Below the pieces are notes generated by a model, which saw only the letters and a list, made by a program, of their open reading frames with translations, searched no databases and was not told the origin of the DNA. A DNA stretch of 64,000 bases from Rhodococcus pyridinivorans (GTDB taxonomy: Bacteria > Actinomycetota > Actinomycetes > Mycobacteriales > Mycobacteriaceae): positions 4,278,001 to 4,342,000 of the forward strand of contig NZ_FNRX01000002.1 of the NCBI RefSeq assembly GCF_900105195.1, in the 5' to 3' direction. A program made the position numbers and the translations under genes. Of the stretch, positions 31,685 through 42,205 are shown piece after piece (the first letter of the stretch is position 1; each line of letters begins with the position of its first letter).

Positions 31685-32388
31685 CCGGGGACATCTCCTG
31701 GTTCTGGGGGTGCCACAGGCATCTGCTGGGGCACGGGTTCGGGCTCGGGTTCGGGTGCCGGTTCGGACACCGACAACCACAGGTCGCTGTACCAGGCGCC
31801 GGTCGTCGGCCGCTCGGGTTCGCGTTCCTCACGTTCGGGCGGGGCGTCGCCCGGCAGTTGCACCTGGTAGGGAATGTCGCCGGGGACGACGAACCGCAGT
31901 CGCTCGCGGGCCTGGGCGCGGACCCAGGCCGGGTCCTCCATGCGGGCCTTCTGTTCCTCGAGGGCCGCGATCTCCTGTTCGAGCTGCACGCGTTCGGCGG
32001 CGAGCTGCTCGGCTTCGGAACGCTGGCTCACGTAGGTGCGCAGCGGCACCGCGAGGGTGAGCGCGAGACCACACACGACGAGGGCGAGCACCACGGCGCG
32101 GCCGGTGGACAGGCCCAGGACGGTGCGTTCGGTGCGGGGGCGGCGGGAGTCGCGGGGCGCGCCGACCCGGGTGGGGCGGGCTCGCCCCGAACCACCGGGG
32201 CGGCCGCGACCGGGCGACGAATGAACGGGGTCCTCGCGGCCGGCCGGCCGCGCACCCGCGTTCTCGGCCGAGTGTTCGGCCGGCGCGGTAGATCCCGTGG
32301 GCCGGACCCGGCTCGGACGCCGGACGCCGGACACACCCTCGGTGCGGGTGCGCCTCGCTCCGGGACGGGATCTACCGCGCTGACTCAT
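31681..32388 (-). CDS. ftsB: FtsB/DivIC-type septum formation initiator
   Basis: 235 aa. An Arg/Pro-rich cytoplasmic tail of about 95 residues is followed by one membrane helix at about 97 to 116 (AVVLALVVCGLALTLAVPL). Next come a coiled coil (SEAEQLAAERVQLEQEIAAL) and DPAWVRAQARERLRFVVPGD, the conserved FtsB/DivIC end. It stabilises the divisome with FtsL and FtsQ. The C-terminal tail is Pro/Glu-rich. It corresponds to Rv1024. Confidence 0.9.
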   Translation of the reverse strand: MSQRGRSRPGARRTRTEGVSGVRRPSRVRPTGSTAPAEHSAENAGARPAGREDPVHSSPGRGRPGGSGRARPTRVGAPRDSRRPRTERTVLGLSTGRAVVLALVVCGLALTLAVPLRTYVSQRSEAEQLAAERVQLEQEIAALEEQKARMEDPAWVRAQARERLRFVVPGDIPYQVQLPGDAPPEREEREPERPTTGAWYSDLWLSVSEPAPEPEPEPVPQQMPVAPPEPGDVPG

Positions 32389-32396
32389 GCCGGCGA

Positions 32397-33740
<1,344 letters not shown>

Positions 33741-33799
33741 CTAACGGTCGCGACCTGCGTGTGAGGTACAGGCGCGCTCGAGGCCCGGCGCGGTACTGT

Positions 33800-34576
33800 C
33801 TACGGCCGCACTCCCACGCCGTAGGCAGCGGCGCGGTCGCGGACGAGCATCAGGTATTCGGTGGAGCGGTTGTAAGCCATCAGGGCGTTCGTCCAGCCCT
33901 CCGCGGTGGTCAGGTCGCCTCCGCGGTCGCACAGATAGCGGCCTGCGGTCAGGGCCGCGTCGTCGATGTTGTCGGGGTGGGCGATGCCGTCGCCGTTCGC
34001 GTCGACGCCCCACCGTTCCCAGGTCTCGGGGATGAACTGCATCGGCCCGACCGCCCGGTCGAGCACCGGGTCGCCGTCGAGGCGGCCACCGTCGGTGTCG
34101 CGGATCTCGGCGTTGCCCCGGGTGCCGTCGAGCGGGACACCCCGGATGGGCGGTGAGACGCTGCCGTCGGATCCGAGGGAGGCGCCGCCGAACCGTCCGT
34201 GGCTGCTCTCCACGTTGCCGATGCCGGCGAGGGTCGTCCACGACAGGCCGCAGTCGGGGGTGCCGACGGCCAGGACGGCCGCCGCGTGCCCGTACGCCTC
34301 GAGTGCGGTGGTGGGGATGCCCAGTTCGCGGGACTGTGATTCGGCCCAGTCGGCGAGCTGTGCTGCTGTGCGGCCGGGACCGTTCACGTCGATGGGCGGA
34401 ACGGGCAGACCGGGTGCCGGCGGGACGCCGTCGGGGATCTCGACCGACGGTCGCCGGGGTGAGTGCAGAGCGGACTCGACCGCCACGAAGACGACGGCGA
34501 CGAGCGCACTGAGCAGGACCACCGGCCACAGCCAGCGTCGGGGTTCTCGATCGGACGGCACCCCTCCATATTCCAT
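33800..34576 (-). CDS. Membrane-anchored lytic transglycosylase (LpqU-like)
   Basis: 258 aa from the ATG at 34576. One N-terminal membrane helix (about 16 to 34) replaces the lipobox of mycobacterial LpqU. The catalytic domain has Glu123 in GIGNVESSHGRF, GPMQFIPETWERWGVDANGD and NALMAYNRSTEYLML, the MltB-like transglycosylase fold that cleaves peptidoglycan glycan strands. Position upstream of eno equals Rv1022. Confidence 0.88.
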   Translation of the reverse strand: MEYGGVPSDREPRRWLWPVVLLSALVAVVFVAVESALHSPRRPSVEIPDGVPPAPGLPVPPIDVNGPGRTAAQLADWAESQSRELGIPTTALEAYGHAAAVLAVGTPDCGLSWTTLAGIGNVESSHGRFGGASLGSDGSVSPPIRGVPLDGTRGNAEIRDTDGGRLDGDPVLDRAVGPMQFIPETWERWGVDANGDGIAHPDNIDDAALTAGRYLCDRGGDLTTAEGWTNALMAYNRSTEYLMLVRDRAAAYGVGVRP

Positions 34577-34699
34577 ACGGGACGAAAACCCCAAGTAGAC
34601 GCACCGGCGCCGACGATCCCGCCTGATCGTCGGCGCCGGCCTCGGAGGGTGGAATCCGCGAGGGGTCGGACTCCACCGCTGTTTCGGCAACGATGTCCC

Positions 34700-36274
34700 T
34701 CAATACGCGCCGTCCCCGCTGAGGACCGCCCGGATGGTGCGACGCAGGATCGACAGGTCGAGCATGAAGGTCCAGTTCTCGACGTACCGCAGATCGGCCC
34801 GTACCGACTCGTCCCAGGACAGATTGCTGCGTCCGCTGACCTGCCACAGTCCCGTCACACCCGGTTTGACGAACAACCGCCGCGCCGCGCCGTCCTGTCC
34901 GTACCGGGCGACCTCGCATTCGAGCGGTGGGCGCGGGCCGACGAGCGACATGTCGCCCTTGACCACGTTGAACAGTTGCGGCAGTTCGTCGAGCGAGTAC
35001 CGCCGGATGAAGCGGCCGACCCTGGTGACCCGCGGGTCCTCGCGGACCTTGAACAGCACTCCGGCACCGATGTCGTGATCGGCGATGTCGTCCTTGTGCT
35101 CGTCGGCGCCGACGACCATGCTGCGAAACTTGTACATCGTGAACGGGGTTCCGCCGCGTCCCACCCGTTGCTGACGGAAGAGGATCGGTCCTCTGCTGCC
35201 GACCTTGATCGCGACCGCGACGGCGAGCAGTGCCGGCGCGATCACCATCAGGATCAGCACCGCGAGGACCCGATCGAAGACGTTCTTCACGATCCAGGCC
35301 GGGCCGCTGTAGCTGGGGGCGCTCATCTGCAACAGGGGCAGCCCCTCGAGCGGGGAGATGTGCAGGCGCGGGCCGACGACGTCCATGAGCACGGGGGCGA
35401 TGAGGAGCTCGGCACCGATCTTCTCGAGGTCCCAGCTGAGTCTGCGTGTCCGCGCGTGCGGCCACCGACCGGAGGGCAGGAGTGCGACGGCCTCGAAGTT
35501 GTGCTGCTCGGCGACGGCCAGGACGATCTCGTCGGTGCCGAGGACGGGGATGTCGTCGATGGCCACCGGCAGGGAGTCGGCGCCGCGGTCGACGGCGAGG
35601 CAGATGCCGTCGACCCGCCATCCGGCGCGTCGGAGGCAGTCGGCCCGGGAGACCAGCTCGTGCACCTCCTCCACGTCTCCGGCCACGAGCACCGAGTGCA
35701 GATATCGACCCTCGGTGCGGGCCTTCGAGAGGTGACGGCGGAGCAGCGTCCGCCCCAGCAGGGTGAGCACGAGAGCGATCAGCAGCGAGCCGAACGTCCA
35801 GGACTGACCGGCCGAGGTGCCCCATCCGTATCCGGCGACGGCCAGGGCGGCGACGGCGAAGACGTATCCGCGGACGACCCTCCGGTACTCCTCTGTGCCG
35901 GTTCCGAGAATTCTTTCGTCCCAGGCCTTCTGGATTCCGAGGGAGACGATCGCCGCAGTCATCGAGGCGCCGATGAGAACGGGGGTGCGCCACGAGTCGA
36001 TCTGGTCGAAGGAGTGGTATCCGACCGTGACGACCACGTGGGCGATCACGAGCACGAACAGGTCGAAGCCGGTCACCACCGATCTGTAGCGGCGCTCGGT
36101 TCTCGGCCGGCGTACCGGTGGAGGAACGGACGCGACCTGCGAGCCCACGGGGAGCACGATGGTCGATCCGATCTTCCGTGCCCCGTTCGGTCCTGACCCG
36201 GCCTTCGTCGTCGGTGCGTCACGGTCGGAATCCGTGTCGAGAACCGTCGCGAAGTCGTTCTCACGCTTGTACAT
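34700..36274 (-). CDS. Exopolysaccharide polyprenyl glycosylphosphotransferase
   Basis: 524 aa. The N-terminal half has a cluster of four membrane helices (about 70 to 185) and a CoA-binding-like domain. A further helix at about 330 to 350 precedes the catalytic domain with RVGRGGTPFTMYKFRSM, RYSLDELPQLFNVVKGDMSL, VGPRPP and KPGVTGLWQVSGRS. This is the WcaJ/CpsE type that loads the first sugar phosphate onto undecaprenyl phosphate for capsule or exopolysaccharide synthesis. No polymerase or flippase genes lie beside it; the nucleotide-sugar genes 8 kb away may be related. Confidence 0.92.
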   Translation of the reverse strand: MYKRENDFATVLDTDSDRDAPTTKAGSGPNGARKIGSTIVLPVGSQVASVPPPVRRPRTERRYRSVVTGFDLFVLVIAHVVVTVGYHSFDQIDSWRTPVLIGASMTAAIVSLGIQKAWDERILGTGTEEYRRVVRGYVFAVAALAVAGYGWGTSAGQSWTFGSLLIALVLTLLGRTLLRRHLSKARTEGRYLHSVLVAGDVEEVHELVSRADCLRRAGWRVDGICLAVDRGADSLPVAIDDIPVLGTDEIVLAVAEQHNFEAVALLPSGRWPHARTRRLSWDLEKIGAELLIAPVLMDVVGPRLHISPLEGLPLLQMSAPSYSGPAWIVKNVFDRVLAVLILMVIAPALLAVAVAIKVGSRGPILFRQQRVGRGGTPFTMYKFRSMVVGADEHKDDIADHDIGAGVLFKVREDPRVTRVGRFIRRYSLDELPQLFNVVKGDMSLVGPRPPLECEVARYGQDGAARRLFVKPGVTGLWQVSGRSNLSWDESVRADLRYVENWTFMLDLSILRRTIRAVLSGDGAY

Positions 36275-36366
36275 TCAAGGTCACCCCAGTCCGGAGTCAC
36301 GGTTACCCCGACTCCCAAACCGTACCTTGAGATTGTTTTTCACGCAATAACAGACTTCTAGCATCT

Positions 36367-38274
36367 TCAGTGGGTCAGTCGGCTCTTCACGGTCTTCGTC
36401 GCCGCCCACGTGTCCATGTTCCACGGCAACCGCACACTCCCGGCCTGAAGCATCCACCGGAGCCGGTCCGGCGTGGTCGGCCTGCTCAACAGAAATCCTT
36501 GCGCCCGTGTGCAACCCAGATCCAGCAACTGCTTCACCGTACCGACGGTCTCGACACCCTCGGCGACCACCTGCAGACCGAACGACGAGGCCAGCCCCAC
36601 GATGGAATCGACGATGACCCGGTCTTCCTCGCTGTGCTCGAGATTCTGCACGAAACCCTTGTCGATCTTGAGTGTGTCGACGGGAAGGGCCTTGAGATGC
36701 CCGAGCGAGCTGTACCCGGTCCCGAAATCGTCGATCGCGACCCAGACCCCCAGGCGCTCGAGCCGGCGGAGGGTGTCCTTCGTGCGCTGAAGGTCTCCGA
36801 CGACCACGTTCTCGGTGATCTCGAGGCACAGCTCCGACCCCACGAGGCCGTGGCGGTGGAGGACCGATCTCACTGTGGCGTCGAAATCCATCGACACCAG
36901 CTGGACGGGAGAGACGTTGACACTCATCGTGATCCGCAGGTCGGGGATTTTCCGTTTCCACTCCGCGAGCTGCGCACAGGCCCGTGTGACGACCCACTCC
37001 CCCAGTTCCCCGGCGAGATTGGTGGCCTCGGCGACTTCGACGAATTCTCCCGGCTGGAGCACCCCCAGCGGCGACCGGTTCCATCGGACGAGCGCTTCGA
37101 CGCCGAGGATCGTCCCGGTCCGCAGGTCGATCTCGGGCTGGTACTCCAGTGTCAGATGTTCGTCGTCGATCGACGTCCGGAGGTTCATCTCGATGATGGT
37201 GCGGCGCTTGCCCTTCTCGTTCATGTCCTCGGTGAACACACCCACACCGTTGCCGCCCTGCCGCTTGGCCACCATCATCGCCTGATCGGCGCGACTGAGC
37301 AGGGTCGCCGAACTCAGCTCCCCCGGCGTCCCGAGCGCGACACCCACGCTGACGCCGCGCCCGACGGTCCGGTTGCCGAGCGCGACGGACGCTCCCACCG
37401 CGTCCTGGTACACCTCGGCCCGTTCCATCGCCTCCTCCATCGACGACGGGCCGGCCAGCACCACGACGAATTCGTCGCCGCCGAGCCGGGCGACGAGGTC
37501 GTCGGGTCGGCTGCCCTTCGCAAGACGGTCCGCGATCCTGCAGAGATACGAGTCGGCCGCGTCGTGACCGAGGAAGTCGTTCAACGCCTTGAGGCGGTCG
37601 AGGTCGAGGAACAGCAACCCGACGGGCCCCTCGGCGCCCGGTTCGAGCCGTTTGTCGAGATATTCGAACAGAGCGCGCCGGCTCGCGAGTCCGGTGAGGG
37701 CGTCCTCGTAGGCGGCGCGCCGCAGGTCCTCTTCCGCGCGGACACGTGCCTGCACCTGCGCGAGCAGGACCGCGATCAATGTCAACGCGTTGACCTCGTC
37801 CTCGCTCCACGGCCGGCCACCCTCGTTCACGAACCCCAGTACGCCGGTCGTGATCTGCCCGGACACGAGCGGCACGGCCACCATGGATACCTCCGACCAT
37901 CCCGACGCGGCGAACACCCGCTCGGTGTAGTCGGGCGACTCCACGACCGGATACGACGCCCCACCGGCACCCGCCAGGAGTGGCTCCTTCAGATGCTCGA
38001 CAGCGGCGAAGACGGGATCCGCATCGCGGAAGTAGACGACACCGATCGGATCGGGGTCGGGCACGTTCTCCCGGGTAGGCCACTCGGCGACCAGGATCGT
38101 CGCCCCGATCTCGTGGTCGTTGTACCTCAGGAAGCAGGTGTCGACCCCGAGATCGTCGACGAGATCCCGGAGCACGAGACGCACCACCTCGAGGTGCGAC
38201 GCAGCGTCCGCGGGCATCAGCCGAGCGGCGATCCTGGTGACCAGGCTTTCCAGCGTTCTTCTCGTACCGGGCAT
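36367..38274 (-). CDS. GAF-GGDEF-EAL cyclic-di-GMP enzyme (Rv1354c-like)
   Basis: 635 aa from the ATG at 38274. A GAF-like sensor covers about 10 to 175. The GGDEF domain has an intact GGDEF at 265 to 269 and an RPDD inhibitory I-site five residues before it. The EAL domain has EALVRW starting at 393, ITENVV and DDFGTGYSS. All signature residues for both diguanylate cyclase and phosphodiesterase activity are present. The architecture and the next gene match the Rv1354c-Rv1355c pair of M. tuberculosis. The gene starts 13 bases after its upstream neighbour. Confidence 0.93.
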   Translation of the reverse strand: MPGTRRTLESLVTRIAARLMPADAASHLEVVRLVLRDLVDDLGVDTCFLRYNDHEIGATILVAEWPTRENVPDPDPIGVVYFRDADPVFAAVEHLKEPLLAGAGGASYPVVESPDYTERVFAASGWSEVSMVAVPLVSGQITTGVLGFVNEGGRPWSEDEVNALTLIAVLLAQVQARVRAEEDLRRAAYEDALTGLASRRALFEYLDKRLEPGAEGPVGLLFLDLDRLKALNDFLGHDAADSYLCRIADRLAKGSRPDDLVARLGGDEFVVVLAGPSSMEEAMERAEVYQDAVGASVALGNRTVGRGVSVGVALGTPGELSSATLLSRADQAMMVAKRQGGNGVGVFTEDMNEKGKRRTIIEMNLRTSIDDEHLTLEYQPEIDLRTGTILGVEALVRWNRSPLGVLQPGEFVEVAEATNLAGELGEWVVTRACAQLAEWKRKIPDLRITMSVNVSPVQLVSMDFDATVRSVLHRHGLVGSELCLEITENVVVGDLQRTKDTLRRLERLGVWVAIDDFGTGYSSLGHLKALPVDTLKIDKGFVQNLEHSEEDRVIVDSIVGLASSFGLQVVAEGVETVGTVKQLLDLGCTRAQGFLLSRPTTPDRLRWMLQAGSVRLPWNMDTWAATKTVKSRLTH

Positions 38275-38287
38275 GAGGCCTCCGTCG

Positions 38288-40495
38288 TCAGCCTCGAGCA
38301 GGGATGAGTCCGTCGACGTCGCCGGCGTGGCGCACGCGGTCGTTACGGCGCCGGCTGCGCATCGTCGCCGCCGAGGCACGGCCGAAGCGCAGCAGCAGGG
38401 CGAGGCCTCCGCCCGCGGGAACCTCCAGGACGGCAGCCAGCTCCTGCCGGAGCACGTCGAGATCGTCGACATGCTCCGGGCTCAGGTGCTCGAGATCGCT
38501 CCGCGTATCGGCGTACAGGAAGACCGGCGACACGGGCTGGACGGCCAGACCGACCTCCTGCGCCGCGATCCAGACGCTCTCGACCACCGCACCGCCCCGG
38601 ATGTAGTCCGCGGGCGACCGGCCCTCGGTGAACACCGCGACGAGCCCGGCACTGCCGAGCACGCGGTCGCGGGTCATCCTGCCGAGTCCCCTTCCGAGTC
38701 CCCATTCCTCGAGCAGGTCGAGGGCGTCGTCGCGCAGGACGACGTCGAGCATTGCCGCCTCCGCGGTGTCGAGCCCGAGCGAGTCCACTTCGATCCCGCT
38801 GTCGGGATCGGGGTCGTCCGGCCACCTCAGCTCGGCGACCATCTCGCTGCGGAGCCGGCCGTCGAGATACCGCACGCGGTCCGATTCCGTGAGGATCTCT
38901 GCAAGGCGGGCGATGTCGTCGCTCTCGGTGACGACCTCGATACGTCCGCCGAGGAGCCGGGCGGCCGCGTGCATCGCCTCGAGTTCGTCGTCCGTGACGG
39001 TGTGGGGGTCACCGGGTGAGCGGTTGGTCGCGCGCGCAAGCATGCCCGAGTGGTACGCCGCGAGATCCGGATCGGTGTCGCTCCCCAGCTCCAGGTGGGC
39101 CAGCGGGACACCCGGCTCCGGTTCGCCGGGAGGGTCGAGCACCGTGGCGGGACCCAGGATCTTGTGGTTTGCCGCGGCCACCCGCGCGTTGTGCAGGGCC
39201 GCGCCGAGCGCGACGAGACTCCCGCGCCGGTGCAGGTCCATCAGGACGGGTTCCGGTTCGGGTGCCAGCGCGAACGTCAAACAGTCCGGTTCGACGACGA
39301 TCGACCACGGTTGGGCGTTACCGCCGGAGGGTGCCCGGATCGCGGCGTCGATCACGGCCTCCAGTGGATCCTGCGGCGTCTCCCCGTCCGGAGAGGCGCC
39401 CGCAGGCACCCCAGGGGCCGCAGAAGGCATGTCGGGTGCCTCGGAGTGCACAGAAGGCACGTCGGGTGCCGCGGAGTGCACAGAAGGCACGTCGAGCGCG
39501 TCGAGGTGCCGGTCGAGATCGATCCGGACCCGTCCCGACGCGATCGGGTGACCGAGGACGATCCCGCGCACCGCCGCGGACACGGTCACGCCGCCGAGGC
39601 CGACGTCGGCTCCGAGTTGCGGCCAGGTCTCCAGGGATTCACCGACCTCGAGCATGGAGGCCGCCATGCGCGCGGAGATCTCCTCCGGGTCGAGCAGACA
39701 CAGCACGTACGGGACCTTGTCGCGGGTGGAGAGGGTCTGCAGCGTTTCGGGGTCGATATCGCCGAGCAGACCGTGGAAGGGCAGCAGGTCGCCGTCGAGA
39801 TCGAACCGTTCGACATCGAGCAGTCCTCGATCGCTGGTGTGCATCACGACGGGGAGCCGTCGCCGCGCCGCTTCCGTCCGGATCAGCAGCTTCACGTCGA
39901 GCGAATCGCATTCGTCGACCACCACGTCGAGGTCCCGGCAGAACGCCCCCACCGTGTCGGGGGTGACGCCGTCGGTCCATACCTCGACGGGCAGGTAGGG
40001 GTCGAGTTCGGCGATCCGCCGTGCCGCGATCACGGCCTTGTTCACGCCGAGGTCCGTGACCGATACGGGCAATCGGTTCATGTTGGACAGTTCGAGCTCA
40101 TCGAAATCGGCGAGACGTAGTGCGCCGCAGGCCCCCTCGAGGGCGAGGGTGTAGGCGACGGCGTAGCCGACGCTCAGTCCGACGACGCCCACCTTCGCGG
40201 ACCGCAGGCGTGCCTGTTCTTCGGCGGTGATCTTGTTGCGATTGCGGTCGAGCCGGAGTCGGTCGAATCCGGCCGGGCCGAGGATCCGGACCGCGATGCG
40301 GCTCCAGGGATAGTAGGCCCATCGCGGGGCCTCATCCGGGAGGTCGTCATCGAGAGCGGCGAGGCCTGCTCGTTGGTCGTCCAGTCGATCCCGTAGGTCC
40401 ACGCCGTCGCGACGCAGCCGATCCAGGACGTCCATGTCCGCTTCGAGGTCCTCGGCGAGTAGCAACGCCGCGCACGGTATGTCCTCCGAGGGCAT
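38288..40495 (-). CDS. ThiF/E1-like and nitroreductase fusion (MoeY/Rv1355c type)
   Basis: 735 aa. The E1-like Rossmann domain (about 98 to 330) has KVGVVGLSVGYAVAYTLALE, ADFDELELSNMNRLPVSV and VVVDECDSLDVKLLIR. It would adenylate a C-terminus or carboxylate. The second half is a nitroreductase fold beginning at about 386 (AAIRAPSGGNAQPWSIVVE), expected to bind FMN. The linker contains a tandem decapeptide (DVPSVHSAAP) encoded by a 30-base repeat. The substrate is unknown. Stop/start overlap of one base with the acyltransferase-like gene indicates coupling. Confidence 0.85.
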   Translation of the reverse strand: MPSEDIPCAALLLAEDLEADMDVLDRLRRDGVDLRDRLDDQRAGLAALDDDLPDEAPRWAYYPWSRIAVRILGPAGFDRLRLDRNRNKITAEEQARLRSAKVGVVGLSVGYAVAYTLALEGACGALRLADFDELELSNMNRLPVSVTDLGVNKAVIAARRIAELDPYLPVEVWTDGVTPDTVGAFCRDLDVVVDECDSLDVKLLIRTEAARRRLPVVMHTSDRGLLDVERFDLDGDLLPFHGLLGDIDPETLQTLSTRDKVPYVLCLLDPEEISARMAASMLEVGESLETWPQLGADVGLGGVTVSAAVRGIVLGHPIASGRVRIDLDRHLDALDVPSVHSAAPDVPSVHSEAPDMPSAAPGVPAGASPDGETPQDPLEAVIDAAIRAPSGGNAQPWSIVVEPDCLTFALAPEPEPVLMDLHRRGSLVALGAALHNARVAAANHKILGPATVLDPPGEPEPGVPLAHLELGSDTDPDLAAYHSGMLARATNRSPGDPHTVTDDELEAMHAAARLLGGRIEVVTESDDIARLAEILTESDRVRYLDGRLRSEMVAELRWPDDPDPDSGIEVDSLGLDTAEAAMLDVVLRDDALDLLEEWGLGRGLGRMTRDRVLGSAGLVAVFTEGRSPADYIRGGAVVESVWIAAQEVGLAVQPVSPVFLYADTRSDLEHLSPEHVDDLDVLRQELAAVLEVPAGGGLALLLRFGRASAATMRSRRRNDRVRHAGDVDGLIPARG
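39421..39494. repeat. 30-bp tandem repeat in E1-nitroreductase linker
   Basis: Two near-identical 30-base units (39421-39450, 39451-39480; two mismatches) and a 14-base partial encode the repeated linker between the two enzyme domains. Length change would stay in frame. Confidence 0.9.
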
Positions 40496-41316
40496 CACAT
40501 CTCCCCACCCGATCCCTTCAGGTCGCCCCTTTCCAGCGAGCGTAGAGCAAGCAGGGAGGACATATACGTGAAACCGGGCGCCGCATCGGAGGCGAGGAGC
40601 TTCTCGAGTTCGCGGCTCCGCCGCTCCGACCTGCACCGCTCGACGTCCCACACGATCAGGTGCGTCCGGTAGCGGTCGTCCGGATAGGGGCAGGGCGGGA
40701 TCTCGTCGACGATCTCCGCTCCCACCTCCTGCCAGCGGGCCACCGCTGTGCTCGCCGAGGTGGCCACGAGGTAGCGCGTGCCGAGCAGTTCCATCGAATA
40801 GGTCAGTGTGCGTGCCACGCCCGCGCTGAGTTCGTGCCGGCGCACCGCACCGGAGCCCACCCACGTGCTCTTCACCTCGATGAGGCCGTGGGGGACGTAG
40901 GCGTCGAGTATCCGCGCGATCCTCGCCCGGATGCCGGGATCGGTCCATTCCCGGAAGGCGTGCGACTCGCGTCCGCTGCCGTACGGCCCCTGGGCGCGGG
41001 AGCCTCCTTGGACGACACCGTCCGTCGTCACGGCGGCGAAGAACAAGGATGTGGACGTCCCGTCACGGATCGATGCGTATTCGAGAGCGCCCTCGGCGCC
41101 GAAACGGCGGTAGGCGGCGCGGGCGCCGTCGAGGAACTGCACCCACAGGTCCGGCTCGCCTTGCGGCGTGGCGGCGACGAAGTGATATCCCGAGTCCTCG
41201 TCCCAGAAGTCGAGCGTGCGGCGCATGAAGAGCGGCTGGGGATACACGGGCGGCCCTTTCCGCCCGCGATCCGCCGAACGCCCCCCGACGAGGTCGCGCT
41301 CGGCGAACCGGGGCAT
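40495..41316 (-). CDS. GNAT-fold acyltransferase-like protein
   Basis: 273 aa from the ATG at 41316. The N-terminus is MPRFAERDLVGGRSADRG, and a core beta sheet includes TSTSLFFAAVTTDGVVQGGS. A later part LLGTRYLVATSASTAVARWQ, CPYPDDRYRTHLIVWDVER resembles the N-acyl amino-acid synthase/GNAT pattern, in which a YPYPDDRY-like loop follows the 'rank of ageing peers' helix. No acyl-CoA motif can be confirmed by eye. It sits between a GyrI-like gene (2-base gap) and the E1-nitroreductase gene. Confidence 0.5.
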   Translation of the reverse strand: MPRFAERDLVGGRSADRGRKGPPVYPQPLFMRRTLDFWDEDSGYHFVAATPQGEPDLWVQFLDGARAAYRRFGAEGALEYASIRDGTSTSLFFAAVTTDGVVQGGSRAQGPYGSGRESHAFREWTDPGIRARIARILDAYVPHGLIEVKSTWVGSGAVRRHELSAGVARTLTYSMELLGTRYLVATSASTAVARWQEVGAEIVDEIPPCPYPDDRYRTHLIVWDVERCRSERRSRELEKLLASDAAPGFTYMSSLLALRSLERGDLKGSGGEM

Positions 41317-41318
41317 GC

Positions 41319-41744
41319 TCAGATCACGGAGATGTACAACTCGGGTTCGCCCCGTTCCGGGATGACCGCCACCTCCTGGGTGTAGGCGCGCGTGATCGCG
41401 CCTTCCTTCTCGGCCATCTCCACCTGCCGCCAGAGATCCTTGTAGAGATCGGGCGACGGGCCGTCGGGGACGAAACGCGCGGCGTACCGCTCGTCGACCC
41501 GGATCATCGAGTCGCCGACCTCCAGATCGTCCGGATTGCCGAGGCGGTATCCGAAGACCGCGGACCAGCCGACGCGGGGTTGGCAGTTGAACACCGCCAC
41601 GAGATCGCGAATCTTCCGCAGCCGCAACCGTTCCAGGGTGAAATCGGTCAGATCGCCCGATTCTCCGAAAACTCCCGGTTCCGCTCCCGGGACCACGAGT
41701 CCGCCGACGAGGCAAGGTTCCACCTTCACGACCGTGAACGTCAT
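41319..41744 (-). CDS. GyrI-like small-molecule-binding domain protein (second copy)
   Basis: 141 aa. The sequence ends DLYKDLWRQVEMAEKEGAIT, then EPELYISVI, the end pattern of stand-alone GyrI/effector-binding domains. The first half has VVKVEPCLVGGLVVPGAEPG. It shares the W-Q-(E/D)AE-EG-ITRA core with the upstream paralogue. Stand-alone GyrI-like proteins bind or hydrolyse small molecules. Overlaps the upstream paralogue by ATGA. Confidence 0.75.
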   Translation of the reverse strand: MTFTVVKVEPCLVGGLVVPGAEPGVFGESGDLTDFTLERLRLRKIRDLVAVFNCQPRVGWSAVFGYRLGNPDDLEVGDSMIRVDERYAARFVPDGPSPDLYKDLWRQVEMAEKEGAITRAYTQEVAVIPERGEPELYISVI

Positions 41745-42205
41745 CGTTCCTCCTCCTGCCTCGGGTCGACGATCGCGACGTAGAGTTCGATTCCGAAGGC
41801 GTGCGGGTAGGTCTCGAAATCGCCGGTGAAGGCGCGGGTGATCTCACCCTCCGCTTCGGCGTCCCAGATCTGGCGCCACAGGTCGTCGAAGACGTCCGTG
41901 AATCGACTTCCCACCGCGGAGAACTTCGCGTAGGTGCCGGCCGGAACACGGGATACGACATACCCCTCGGGGACGTCGTCGACCGACGAGCAGCAGAACC
42001 CCACGGTCTGCGTGTAGTACGAATCTATGTCTTCCGCGTGATCGGTGTAGGTGGCCGCGAACGGACCGTAGGTTTCCCCGTTCAGCAGGGCAGCCCATGC
42101 CTCTTCGAGGTGCGGATCTCGGAGTTGGCCGAGAGCTCGGCGGGGACTACGAACCGGAATACCGGCAACGAGGGTTTCGCGGCGATCCACGATTTGAAAC
42201 GACAT
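41741..42205 (-). CDS. GyrI-like small-molecule-binding domain protein (first copy)
   Basis: 154 aa from the ATG at 42205. It begins MSFQIVDRRETLVAGIPVRS and contains AATYTDHAEDIDSYYTQTVG, GYVVSRVPAGTYAKFSAVGS and DLWRQIWDAEAEGEITRAFT, a typical GyrI-like (AraC effector-binding) domain. First gene of a leftward set of five that ends with the c-di-GMP enzyme, so it and its paralogue may sense the ligand or bind the product. Confidence 0.85.
   Translation of the reverse strand: MSFQIVDRRETLVAGIPVRSPRRALGQLRDPHLEEAWAALLNGETYGPFAATYTDHAEDIDSYYTQTVGFCCSSVDDVPEGYVVSRVPAGTYAKFSAVGSRFTDVFDDLWRQIWDAEAEGEITRAFTGDFETYPHAFGIELYVAIVDPRQEEER

Noticed and set aside
33741..35993. Long leftward open frame (750 codons) spanning lpqU-like and sugar transferase genes
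   Set aside because: It overlaps two well-supported genes in another frame and its product is Arg-rich with no recognisable domain.
36370..38307. Long rightward open frame opposite the GGDEF-EAL gene
   Set aside because: Antisense shadow of a gene with full catalytic motifs.
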